A stretch of DNA of 8,244 nt from Candidatus Bathyarchaeota archaeon (GTDB lineage: Archaea; Thermoproteota; Bathyarchaeia; Bathyarchaeales; Bathycorpusculaceae), in NCBI GenBank assembly GCA_026014845.1, contig JAOZHM010000152.1, forward strand, positions 1 through 8,244, given 5' to 3'. Made by a program: the position numbers and the translations under genes. Within the stretch, counting starts at the first letter, position 1; each line of letters starts with the position of its first letter. Shown here one piece after another: positions 1 to 6,022 of the stretch. Under the pieces are notes generated by a model that was not told where the DNA came from, searched no databases, and was given only the letters and a program-made list of their open reading frames with translations.

Positions 1-126
1 AGAAGCAAGAAAGAGAAAGCTGCAGGTCGGGAAAAGCATAGACAAATAAAAAGAGCCAAGAAGATGCAGAAGAAACAGAAAAAGAAAGTTGAGCTTCCTA
101 CAAGGCATAGGAAAGGTAAAAAATAG
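1..126 (+). CDS. C-terminal tail of a Lys/Arg-rich protein (partial, starts before the window)
   Basis: The first reading frame is open from base 1 to a TAG at 124-126 and encodes 41 residues, ending in ELPTRHRKGKK. About half of them are Lys or Arg, with KKMQKKQKKK in the middle. This is typical of the basic tail of an archaeal RNA- or DNA-binding or ribosome-associated protein, but no domain is visible and I do not recognise the family. The gene is convergent with the kinase gene on the minus strand, whose stop lies only 12 bases further on, an arrangement common for two real gene ends in compact archaeal genomes. The composition of an A-rich strand could mimic such a tail by chance, so confidence is moderate. 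Confidence 0.5.
   Translation, partial: RSKKEKAAGREKHRQIKRAKKMQKKQKKKVELPTRHRKGKK
118..123 (-). terminator. Oligo-T run after the kinase gene
   Basis: On the minus strand a run of six T lies about 15 bases beyond the kinase stop codon, and more T-rich sequence follows. Archaeal RNA polymerase often stops at such T tracts without a hairpin. The run lies inside the end of the convergent gene, so the composition of that gene could also explain it. Confidence 0.3.
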
Positions 127-138
127 TATTAATCGCAC

Positions 139-1884
139 TTATGCCTTCAGTTTGCCCGTCTGTCTACAAATGTTTGAAATAGCCAAAATTATGTGGGGAA
201 GAGTGAATATGCTGAAAACCTTTGTGTATTTCGGATTTCCAACCTTTCTAACAAGCTTAATGTCTCCTCCAGTCTCTAAATAACCTTCAACAAATGCTTC
301 TGTAATAAGTTCTGCTGGGCGCGTTCCAACAAGGGGTGGAAGGTAATGCCCTGTGTAATACAGAAATTCCGCAATATCCCAAACCTTGTCACCGTTCCTA
401 GATGCTTGCTCCAGATCGAGCAGGCAGATCCCACCATTTTTTTCTCTGACCATAATATTCTCAGGTTTTGTATCTCCTAAAGCTATGCCTAGAGCATGCA
501 CTTTTGCGAATTTTTCGCCAACCCTACTCATGACGTCCAATTCATTTTTCACACTTTCATCTGTCTGTGATTTCATAATTCTTTTTATTGTTTTATCGAG
601 TTTTTCTCCTTGAACATATTCCATGAAAATTAAGCGTTCACCATGGCTTACATACAGAATTTTAGGAACATCAAAACCCATGCTGTATAACTGTTGATTT
701 ATGGCACATTCCTTTTCAAGCCTCAAGCGTCCCAAAACAGCAAAAGTTCTTGTCCCGAGAGCCCATAAATTGAGGGGAAACCATTTAAAACTTGACCAGT
801 CCTTAAACCTTTTAACGACAACTTTCTTTTCGTCATTGTTTACAAAAGCACTAACTAAATAGACATCGTTCAAAACACCACCAATCTTCTCAATCTTGAT
901 TTCAGCTTCCTCGCCCCTTGAAAGCACTTTCCTTGCAAAAGCTTCTATGTCCATCTTAGCTGACAAAGGAACAAGCCCGTGAGCCGTAGGAATATACAAA
1001 TGTTTGAGGGGGTCCTCAAGTTGATGGATAAGTGAGTTTTCTCTAACATCCCACTGAAAGTTATGCAATCCTCTATTTTGCGAGAGAAAACCTAAAGTTA
1101 TTGAAAAAGTGCCAAGCAAAGAATTGAATAAAGCCCTTTGGGCAGTCTTGAAAATATTGATGAAACGAATTTTCTTGCTTTCAACTTTCTCCACGAATTT
1201 TTTGGAAATTTTTACGTATCCGTCTGAAAAAGTAATTACATCTTCTTCCTCTAATTCCCTTAACGCCTCCAAATATCCGCGCATAACCAATCTTACATTC
1301 TCTTTTTTAGCATTGCTTTGCATGAAGTTTAACACGGTGTAAATCATCGGCGGGAAAAGCCGGGCTCTGCTCAACATGGTTTCATACATAAAATACTCTG
1401 GTTTTATGTGAAAATTGTAGGATAATTCCGGAAAATCCAAAACGAGATTTTCGAAAAGTTCAAGAATTAAACGCTTTTTCAATTTAACCTCTTGAATATG
1501 CAAGTAATTCTCGTTTTTTAGGGCGACGTATGGAAAAATTATTCTTTCAGCCAATGCCTCGCCTAAAAATCCTCTATCCACATCCCTCTCAAAGACCCAT
1601 TCGTCAACAGCAAAAACAATAACACTTCTATCATCCAAAATTTTAACATAACTCATCAACCTAGGCTGAAAACCGCGAATCACAAGCAATACTTCGAGAA
1701 CTGTTTTCGCATCAGTCAGTCCTAAGGCATAATCACCAACTATACAGGCTGTCGTAATTTGGCAAGAACCAGCAACACGTCTGCAAAAACTGATAATTTG
1801 CCTTCTCAATTTTCCATCTGGATGCTTTAATTGCCTGGCCAAACTTCCACCTGAAGCGATATCATCATAAACAAAATCTGTCAC
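139..1884 (-). CDS. Nucleotidyltransferase-like domain fused to a Bud32/RIO-like Ser/Thr kinase
   Basis: A 581-residue protein with two parts. Residues about 35-125 look like a nucleotidyltransferase fold: a strand and turn (CIVGDYALGL, 47-56) and then LEVLLVI (63-69), where an active enzyme would have a DxD metal pair. The acidic pair is missing, so this half is probably not catalytic. A helical and winged-helix-like linker covers about 130-310. Residues about 325-580 are a kinase of the Bud32/RIO type: Lys358 in VVVKRF, hinge MEYVQG (421-426), catalytic loop LGDTKPEN with Asp471 and Asn476, and metal-binding Asp490 in LLDLE. The usual His before GD is Leu here. Substrate and role are unknown; the family members phosphorylate proteins or act as ATPases. 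The start is GTG, since a stop blocks upstream extension, and it lies 14 bases after the acyl-CoA synthetase gene, so the two are probably cotranscribed. The kinase call is firm; the N-terminal call is weaker. Confidence 0.8.
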   Translation of the reverse strand: MTDFVYDDIASGGSLARQLKHPDGKLRRQIISFCRRVAGSCQITTACIVGDYALGLTDAKTVLEVLLVIRGFQPRLMSYVKILDDRSVIVFAVDEWVFERDVDRGFLGEALAERIIFPYVALKNENYLHIQEVKLKKRLILELFENLVLDFPELSYNFHIKPEYFMYETMLSRARLFPPMIYTVLNFMQSNAKKENVRLVMRGYLEALRELEEEDVITFSDGYVKISKKFVEKVESKKIRFINIFKTAQRALFNSLLGTFSITLGFLSQNRGLHNFQWDVRENSLIHQLEDPLKHLYIPTAHGLVPLSAKMDIEAFARKVLSRGEEAEIKIEKIGGVLNDVYLVSAFVNNDEKKVVVKRFKDWSSFKWFPLNLWALGTRTFAVLGRLRLEKECAINQQLYSMGFDVPKILYVSHGERLIFMEYVQGEKLDKTIKRIMKSQTDESVKNELDVMSRVGEKFAKVHALGIALGDTKPENIMVREKNGGICLLDLEQASRNGDKVWDIAEFLYYTGHYLPPLVGTRPAELITEAFVEGYLETGGDIKLVRKVGNPKYTKVFSIFTLPHIILAISNICRQTGKLKA

Positions 1885-1898
1885 TCTTCAAGATATAG

Positions 1899-3257
1899 TT
1901 AATGCTTTTCAAGGATTTCGCCATAAGTTCTTAAAAACTTCAATGCCCTGACTGCCTTTTCAGGCAAATTAAACAGAGGTACGCTAGTCTTCCCTAAGAC
2001 ATTGTATACGAGTGCGAAGTCCTCCCCGCCTGCTGGCACGTCAACAACTGGTTTATTTGGATATTCCGCTGCTACTTCTTTAATCACTTTGGCGTCTTTC
2101 GGTTCAAAGAAGCAAGATTTAAGCATGTTTATCACTAGGACGCCGTCCACGTTTTTGTCGGCGAGCACCAACTCCAACACTTTGGAGTATCTTTCAGCTC
2201 TAGCGTCAGCTATCATATCTATAGGATTTGTCGCGTCGACGCCTGGATAGAGGCTTTCAATTTTCTTTTTGGTCTTTTCAGACAAATTTGCAAGTTTTAG
2301 ATTGTTTTTTGCAACAGCATCTGCAGCCAGTATTGCTGGTCCACCCACATTACTTACAATTGCCACGTTATCTCCGTGCATTGGAGGCTGTTTCGAGAAT
2401 GCTATGGCTGTGTTCATCAATTCTTCAATGTTTTCAACCCTTATTATTCCAGCTTTTTTGAAGGCTGCATCAAAAATTTCGTCCGATCCTGCAATTGAAG
2501 CTGTATGTGATTTCGCTCTTTTCGCTGATTGCTGTGTTATTCCGCCTTTCAAAGCTAAAATAGGCTTTTTCTTCACTATTTTCCTTGCTTCTTCGATGAA
2601 TTTCCTTCCTTCTTTTACTCCTTCCATGTATAAGCAGATAACCTTCGTTTTTCTGTCTTTTCCATAATACCGTAGCAAGTCAACGTCATCAACATCTATT
2701 TTATCTCCTACAAAAGCGAATTTGCTTATGCCGACATTATAGTAGCATGCCAAATCAAGCAGACAAGCACCGACTCCGCCACTTTGAGATACGACAGCAA
2801 TATTTCCCTTTCTGGGCATAACATTTTTTTCAAAGGTTGCATTTAATCCATTGGCAGTGTTTATGACGCCCATAATCGTGTTTGGTCCTAAAATTCTAAC
2901 ATCATATTTTTCTTTAATCTTGAGCAGTTGTTGACGCTGTTCATCTTTAAACCCTCCAGTAATCATTACAAAAGCTTTCATGCCTATTTTTGCGCATTTT
3001 TCTGCGTGTTCGACTGATTGTTTTGACGGAAGCATTATGACTGCAAGTTCGGGAATCTCTTGCAATTTACTTAACTTGTTGTATTTAGCTTTTCCATCCA
3101 AATCCAGAACGAACGTTTTTCCACGAAAGAATTTTCTCATATTATAAATAACGTTCTTGAAAAGCTGAGGAGAAGCCATTCCAACCCTTTCCCGAATCTT
3201 ACTTGAACCTACTAGAAGAACCTTTTGCGGTTCAAAGATAGCCTTCACTCCATCCAT
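1899..3257 (-). CDS. Acetyl/acyl-CoA synthetase (ADP-forming), alpha subunit-like
   Basis: A 452-residue protein, the usual length of the separate alpha subunit of archaeal ADP-forming acyl-CoA synthetases, which convert acyl-CoA, ADP and phosphate to acid, CoA and ATP. Residues 1-130 are a CoA-binding Rossmann domain (VLLVGSSK at 13-20, GPNTIMG at 124-130, with Thr where the family usually has Cys). Residues 150-290 are the succinyl-CoA-ligase-like part, with SQSGGVG at 158-164 and the phosphohistidine motif SHTASIAG, His251. The third domain has VSNVGGPA (301-308), NPIDMIAD (344-351) and LPEKAVRAL (431-439). The ATP-grasp beta subunit is not in the window and must be elsewhere if the enzyme is complete. 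A TTG at 3272 would add five residues, but ATG 3257 has the better ribosome site (GAAGGT, 7 bases away) and begins just before the conserved IFEP segment. The kinase gene follows after 14 bases. Confidence 0.85.
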   Translation of the reverse strand: MDGVKAIFEPQKVLLVGSSKIRERVGMASPQLFKNVIYNMRKFFRGKTFVLDLDGKAKYNKLSKLQEIPELAVIMLPSKQSVEHAEKCAKIGMKAFVMITGGFKDEQRQQLLKIKEKYDVRILGPNTIMGVINTANGLNATFEKNVMPRKGNIAVVSQSGGVGACLLDLACYYNVGISKFAFVGDKIDVDDVDLLRYYGKDRKTKVICLYMEGVKEGRKFIEEARKIVKKKPILALKGGITQQSAKRAKSHTASIAGSDEIFDAAFKKAGIIRVENIEELMNTAIAFSKQPPMHGDNVAIVSNVGGPAILAADAVAKNNLKLANLSEKTKKKIESLYPGVDATNPIDMIADARAERYSKVLELVLADKNVDGVLVINMLKSCFFEPKDAKVIKEVAAEYPNKPVVDVPAGGEDFALVYNVLGKTSVPLFNLPEKAVRALKFLRTYGEILEKH

Positions 3258-3262
3258 AGATT

Positions 3263-3272
3263 TAACCTTCAA
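3263..3272 (-). promoter_or_regulatory. Ribosome binding site that favours ATG 3257 for the acyl-CoA synthetase gene
   Basis: On the minus strand GAAGGTTA lies about 7 bases before ATG 3257 and matches most of the archaeal GGAGGTGA consensus. It overlaps the upstream in-frame TTG (3270-3272), which has no comparable site before it. This supports the shorter protein. Confidence 0.5.
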
Positions 3273-3311
3273 ACCAAACTTGTTGAGGAAGAAAAAGGAT
3301 AGTTTTTCCTA

Positions 3312-3319
3312 TTCATAAA
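3312..3319 (-). promoter_or_regulatory. Possible TATA box of the acyl-CoA synthetase/kinase transcript
   Basis: TTTATGAA on the minus strand lies in the 95-base gap after the deaminase gene. A start site about 25 bases on (near 3291) would give a leader of about 34 bases before ATG 3257. The match is imperfect, and read-through from the deaminase gene is equally possible. Confidence 0.3.
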
Positions 3320-3352
3320 TTTAACCGTAGAAAGACTTAAAATCCAGAAGAT

Positions 3353-4660
3353 TTATCGTGCCAACAGATCCAACGATGTTTTTTCAGCCCTTTCCATAAC
3401 AGCCTGCTCATCTAAAGTTTTCACCTTCCGATTCTCCATTACAATGTTTCCGTCAACAATAACCGTGTCAACATCACTTCCATGCGCAGAATAAACGACG
3501 CTTGCGTATATATTATGTAGGGGTTTTAAATGAGGCTTTGATGGGTCAATTAGGATTATATCAGCTTTTTTACCTACTTCAAGTGAACCAATGGTTTTCC
3601 CAAGTCCCAAGGCTTTAGCTCCGTTTACTGTTGCCATCCTTAAAACTTCATGGACCGGTAAAATCTTGGGATTTAAATAAACGAGCTTCTGAAGCAAAGT
3701 GGCAATTTTCATTGTTTCAAACATGTCAAGTGTGTTGTTGCTGGCTGGACCATCCGTCCCCAAACCAACATTAACACCTAAATCAGTCAAATCTTTCACT
3801 TTTGCCGCACCTACACCAAGTTTCATGTTAGCCACAGGAACATAAACAGCATTAACGCCACGCTTAGACAAAATCTGCATGTCCTCCCCAGACAAACTTA
3901 TACAATGGGCAGCAAGAACGTGAACGCTAAAAAAGTCTATCTTATCCAAAAATTCAACCTCGGTAGGACGATATCTCTTCTCGAACTTTCTAAACATTTC
4001 TTTTGACTCAGCTAAGTGAATGTGAACGCCAACGTTTAATTCTAAGGATTTATTCTTGATTTTGGTGAGAAGCTCAGGGCTGCAACTGTAAGCCGCGTGA
4101 GGTCCTAAAAGAGTGGTTACTCTGCCATTAGCGTATCCACGGAATTTTTTGGCAAGATTTATGCTTTCGTTCAGCATTTTCTCGCCTCGCGCCTTGTTTC
4201 CAGCTTCAATTATGCCTTCCGCTAAAACACCTCTCAATCCGCTTTTCTCCACAGCCTTTGCAACCATGTCCTCATGGAAATACATGTCAGCAAAACAAGT
4301 TGTTCCATTTTTTATCATTTCTAAGCAGCCTAAAAGGGCACCAACATAAACATCCTCTGATTTAAGCTTGGCCTCCAAAGGCCAGATTGTCTCCTTCAGC
4401 CAAGTTCCTAAAGGTTGGTCTTCAGCTATTCCGCGAAAAAGGGTCATAGGCACGTGTGTGTGACAATTAATCAAACCTGGCATGGCAATTTTTTTCTTTG
4501 CATTTATCTCTATTTCTGCCTTTATTTTGTTTGCAGATGCACGTTTACCGACAAAAATTATTCTCCGATTTTTTGTGGCTAGGGCTCCATCTTGTATGAG
4601 ACATTTTTCGTTCATCGGCAAAATGGTGCATCCGTAAATTAGAATGTCTGCTTTTTCCAA
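3353..4660 (-). CDS. Amidohydrolase of the MtaD/DadD family (5-methylthioadenosine / S-adenosylhomocysteine / 5-deoxyadenosine deaminase-like)
   Basis: A 435-residue cytosolic metal hydrolase. The family deaminates adenosine derivatives (S-adenosylhomocysteine, methylthioadenosine, 5'-deoxyadenosine) to inosine forms, salvaging products of S-adenosylmethionine chemistry. Visible motifs: CHTH with metal ligands His67 and His69; Glu96 in PLEAKL; GPHAAYSC with His188; HIHLAES with His215 and Glu218; AAHC with His252; GTDGPASNN with Asp303. ANMKLGVG (277-284) matches the NMKL substrate loop, but the preceding HNP-type residues are replaced by VYVPV. The C-terminal beta domain (GKKADIILID, 363-372) is complete. 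The start is TTG at 4660, chosen because GGATG lies 5 bases before it, no in-frame start lies close upstream, and the protein then begins with the usual ADILIYGCTILPM strand. Exact substrate preference cannot be read from sequence; guanine or chlorohydrolase-type relatives are alternatives. Confidence 0.85.
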   Translation of the reverse strand: MEKADILIYGCTILPMNEKCLIQDGALATKNRRIIFVGKRASANKIKAEIEINAKKKIAMPGLINCHTHVPMTLFRGIAEDQPLGTWLKETIWPLEAKLKSEDVYVGALLGCLEMIKNGTTCFADMYFHEDMVAKAVEKSGLRGVLAEGIIEAGNKARGEKMLNESINLAKKFRGYANGRVTTLLGPHAAYSCSPELLTKIKNKSLELNVGVHIHLAESKEMFRKFEKRYRPTEVEFLDKIDFFSVHVLAAHCISLSGEDMQILSKRGVNAVYVPVANMKLGVGAAKVKDLTDLGVNVGLGTDGPASNNTLDMFETMKIATLLQKLVYLNPKILPVHEVLRMATVNGAKALGLGKTIGSLEVGKKADIILIDPSKPHLKPLHNIYASVVYSAHGSDVDTVIVDGNIVMENRKVKTLDEQAVMERAEKTSLDLLAR

Positions 4661-4690
4661 TGCTGCATCCTTTGTACAAAAAGCGAAGTG

Positions 4691-4700
4691 TATAATAAAA
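4691..4700 (-). promoter_or_regulatory. Probable TATA box of the deaminase gene
   Basis: TTTTATTATA on the minus strand lies 30 bases before the TTG start. A start site 25 bases on would fall close to the GGATG ribosome site, so the leader would be very short. Position and spacing make it plausible but not certain. Confidence 0.35.
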
Positions 4701-4773
4701 AGTATGCTAATATTGTAAGAAGAAACTGTGTTGTTAGTCTTTGGTGAAGTTGAAAGATTGGTGGAGTTAGAAG

Positions 4774-5190
4774 CTAAATCCGTGGTTTTGCGCGTTCAAT
4801 TTTTCTCAGGAATGGGTGCAAGACTGGTTTTAGATTATTATCTTCTGCTAAGACTCCTTTAGGTATTCCTGGTGTGCCTATTTTCCTGCATATGAAGTTG
4901 AGCGAGTCTTCCGTGAAGTTTAGCAGGCCTTTCCCTTCAGTTGTCAGCGTGTACACCTTTCTTGGTCGTTCGTTGCTCATGTCCCATTCGCTTTTCACAT
5001 ATCCCTTTTTCTCCAACGTGTTCAAGAGCGGATAAATGGTGCTTGGTCCAAAGTACACTCCAAAGCTTTTACGGATTCTTGTGATTATCTGGTACCCATG
5101 CACAGGTTTTGTGTTCAATAACTGTAGCACTATAAGGTCTAAGAGTCCCTTCATCAACTTGACCTGAACTTCTTTCGAGTTGTTACCCAT
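4774..5190 (-). CDS. PadR-family transcriptional regulator (PadR-1, probably autoregulated)
   Basis: A 138-residue DNA-binding protein. Residues about 12-90 form the PadR winged helix: LLDLIVLQLL (16-25), HGYQI (31-35), recognition region STIYPLLNTLEKKGYV (50-65) and the wing RPRKVYTLTTEGK (75-87). A short helix after residue 88 would serve dimerisation, as in the small PadR class, and a Pro-rich basic tail ends the protein. PadR proteins are usually repressors that bind ATGT/ACAT-type inverted repeats, often in their own promoter. Its promoter carries such a palindrome at 5248-5269, just after the predicted transcription start, and the same element recurs before the small membrane protein gene at 7274. 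The leader is about 80 bases. It is divergent from a second PadR gene, with which it shares motifs such as RKVYT.T..GK, so the two are paralogs. The inducing ligand is unknown. Confidence 0.9.
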   Translation of the reverse strand: MGNNSKEVQVKLMKGLLDLIVLQLLNTKPVHGYQIITRIRKSFGVYFGPSTIYPLLNTLEKKGYVKSEWDMSNERPRKVYTLTTEGKGLLNFTEDSLNFICRKIGTPGIPKGVLAEDNNLKPVLHPFLRKIERAKPRI

Positions 5191-5214
5191 ATTTTTACTT
5201 CCCTTCTGTATTTC

Positions 5215-5239
5215 TGTCCAACAGTTTTACTGTTAGACA
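5215..5239. repeat. 25-base inverted repeat in the PadR-1 leader
   Basis: Arms TGTCcAACAGT and ACTGTTaGACA are separated by TTT; 10 of 11 positions pair. The inner AACAGT/ACTGTT is perfect. It lies in the 5' leader of PadR-1 between its operator and its start codon, so it could be a second operator or an RNA hairpin close to the ribosome site. Its outer half-site AGACAT (5235-5240) resembles the arms of the neighbouring operator. Confidence 0.6.
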
Positions 5240-5247
5240 TGGATACA

Positions 5248-5269
5248 ATATGTCTCCGTTGGGACATAT
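5248..5269. promoter_or_regulatory. PadR-type operator, copy 1 (ATATGTC-N8-GACATAT)
   Basis: Perfect 7-base arms are separated by 8 bases. It begins 27 bases beyond the PadR-1 TATA box, so it should cover the start site and early transcribed region, a classic place for a repressor. The same element with the same arm spacing is found at 7214-7235. The shared block runs from 5243 to 5271 and agrees in 24 of 29 bases with 7212-7240. The ATGT...ACAT symmetry fits PadR binding sites in general; that PadR-1 itself binds is inferred. Confidence 0.7.
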
Positions 5270-5296
5270 CTCAAGTCTTTCTATTGCATAAACGTC

Positions 5297-5304
5297 AATA
5301 TAAA
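5297..5304 (-). promoter_or_regulatory. TATA box of the PadR-1 gene
   Basis: TTTATATT on the minus strand is a good archaeal TATA box. A start about 25 bases on (near 5275) falls directly before the operator palindrome, leaving a leader of about 80 bases before ATG 5190. Confidence 0.55.
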
Positions 5305-5372
5305 GGTTCATACCTACCCGAAACATAAAAAAGCATATCGAAGCATATAGGAATATTCCGTTTTTTACATAA

Positions 5373-5380
5373 TTTAAATA
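5373..5380 (+). promoter_or_regulatory. TATA box of the PadR-2 gene
   Basis: TTTAAATA is a near-perfect archaeal TATA box. Transcription would start near 5402, giving a leader of about 29 bases. The inverted repeat at 5386-5417 spans this start. Confidence 0.55.
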
Positions 5381-5385
5381 AGCTC

Positions 5386-5417
5386 AAACATGAACCAGTT
5401 CAAGACAGAACATGTTT
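5386..5417. promoter_or_regulatory. Nested inverted repeats over the PadR-2 start site (possible operator)
   Basis: Outer arms AAACATG (5386-5392) and CATGTTT (5411-5417) are perfect. Inside lies TGAAC-CA-GTTCA (5391-5402), also perfect, and the right end holds the palindrome AACATGTT. The elements cover the region just after the TATA box. The sequence differs from the ATATGTC operator, so the two PadR proteins probably read different sites. Binding is inferred. Confidence 0.5.
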
Positions 5418-5430
5418 AGAGAGTGAAAAA

Positions 5431-5757
5431 TTGACAGAAACTTTCAGAAAAGAACTTGTTCAACGCATGACCAGAAACTTGCTCGACATTCAACTATTAA
5501 GGCTTATCCAGACCCAACCCATGTGGGGTTACAAGATAAAAAAAGTAGTAGAAGCGTTGTTCGGTGTAACGCTGAGACACGGAGCATTATATCCGATGCT
5601 TAATAAACTGGAACAGAAAGGCTTCTTGACAAGTGAGAAACAAAAGCAAGGACAAAGAACAAGAAAAGTTTACACAATAACTAGGAAAGGAAAACAGTAC
5701 GTAGAAGCATACGCTGGCATACTAAAAGAACAATTAGTAGGCTCTGACATTAAATGA
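5431..5757 (+). CDS. PadR-family transcriptional regulator (PadR-2)
   Basis: A 108-residue regulator that is almost entirely the PadR winged helix: LLDIQLLRLIQTQP (17-30), GYKI (33-36), the family signature RHGALYPMLNKLEQKGFL (49-66), wing RTRKVYTITRKGK (76-88) and one C-terminal dimerisation helix (89-103). The minimal length is typical of small archaeal PadR proteins. The TTG start is preceded by GAGTGA at a usable distance, and no other in-frame start lies near; a later ATG at codon 13 would remove the first helix, which PadR proteins need. It is divergent from PadR-1 with 240 bases between them. Its promoter has its own set of inverted repeats, which suggests autoregulation. The target genes are not known; the flavoprotein gene downstream shares the short word GAACCAG at a similar distance from its TATA box, which is only a hint. 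Confidence 0.9.
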   Translation: MTETFRKELVQRMTRNLLDIQLLRLIQTQPMWGYKIKKVVEALFGVTLRHGALYPMLNKLEQKGFLTSEKQKQGQRTRKVYTITRKGKQYVEAYAGILKEQLVGSDIK

Positions 5758-5863
5758 GGCTTTGCTCTTTTTGGATAGTAAGATGAATTTCCGTTGAGAT
5801 TACAGAACTGAGTAGTCTGGTGACAGCTTAAACCTTATCTGGCGCATGAAATGACCCCTCTTA

Positions 5864-5871
5864 TTTATATT
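5864..5871 (+). promoter_or_regulatory. Probable TATA box of the flavoprotein gene
   Basis: TTTATATT matches the archaeal box well. A start near 5892 would give a long leader. The word GAACCAG follows 12 bases later, as it follows the PadR-2 TATA box by 11 bases. A weaker TATA-like sequence near 5955 would give a shorter leader of about 40 bases. Confidence 0.4.
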
Positions 5872-5988
5872 CTTTGATAGTTGGAACCAGACAGCGCGGG
5901 CCTCATCATGTCTCTTCTTAACCTCTCACCTTTCAATGTAGATTTTGTGAAAACTTTTATCAAGAGAGTGCGTATACAAAAGAACTCC

Positions 5989-6014
5989 TAGCTCAAAGAG
6001 GTAGCTCAAGTAGG
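5989..6014 (+). repeat. Tandem 13-base repeat next to the flavoprotein ribosome site
   Basis: Two adjacent 13-base units, TAGCTCAAAGAGG and TAGCTCAAGTAGG, agree in 11 positions. Each ends in a purine-rich, ribosome-site-like GAGG or TAGG. The second unit ends 8 bases before ATG 6023 and probably serves as the ribosome binding site. Confidence 0.55.
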
Positions 6015-6022
6015 GACACTAA

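Larger units (their letters stand above)
5758..6022 (+). other. Gene-free leader region before the flavoprotein gene
   Basis: These 265 bases hold no convincing gene. They contain a short T-rich stretch after PadR-2 (CTCTTTTTGG), a TATA-like box at 5864-5871, a second weaker one near 5955 (TTTTAT), and a tandem repeat next to the flavoprotein start. If the first TATA box is used, the flavoprotein message has a leader of about 130 bases. Confidence 0.5.

Noticed and set aside
2269..2667. 132-residue plus-strand open frame opposite the acyl-CoA synthetase gene
   Set aside because: It is the shadow of a gene with clear family motifs; its own translation shows no domain.
3284..3310. T-rich minus-strand sequence with a small AGGA/TCCT stem as terminator of the deaminase gene
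   Set aside because: The stem is only four bases and the region is also the leader of the next gene, so it was not listed as a terminator.
5780..5815. Possible box C/D guide RNA (AAGATGA ... CTGA)
   Set aside because: The C box has a mismatch and no proper C'/D pair follows, so it is not supported.
5908..5991. 27-residue open frame before the flavoprotein gene
   Set aside because: No ribosome site and no recognisable features; frames this short are expected by chance.
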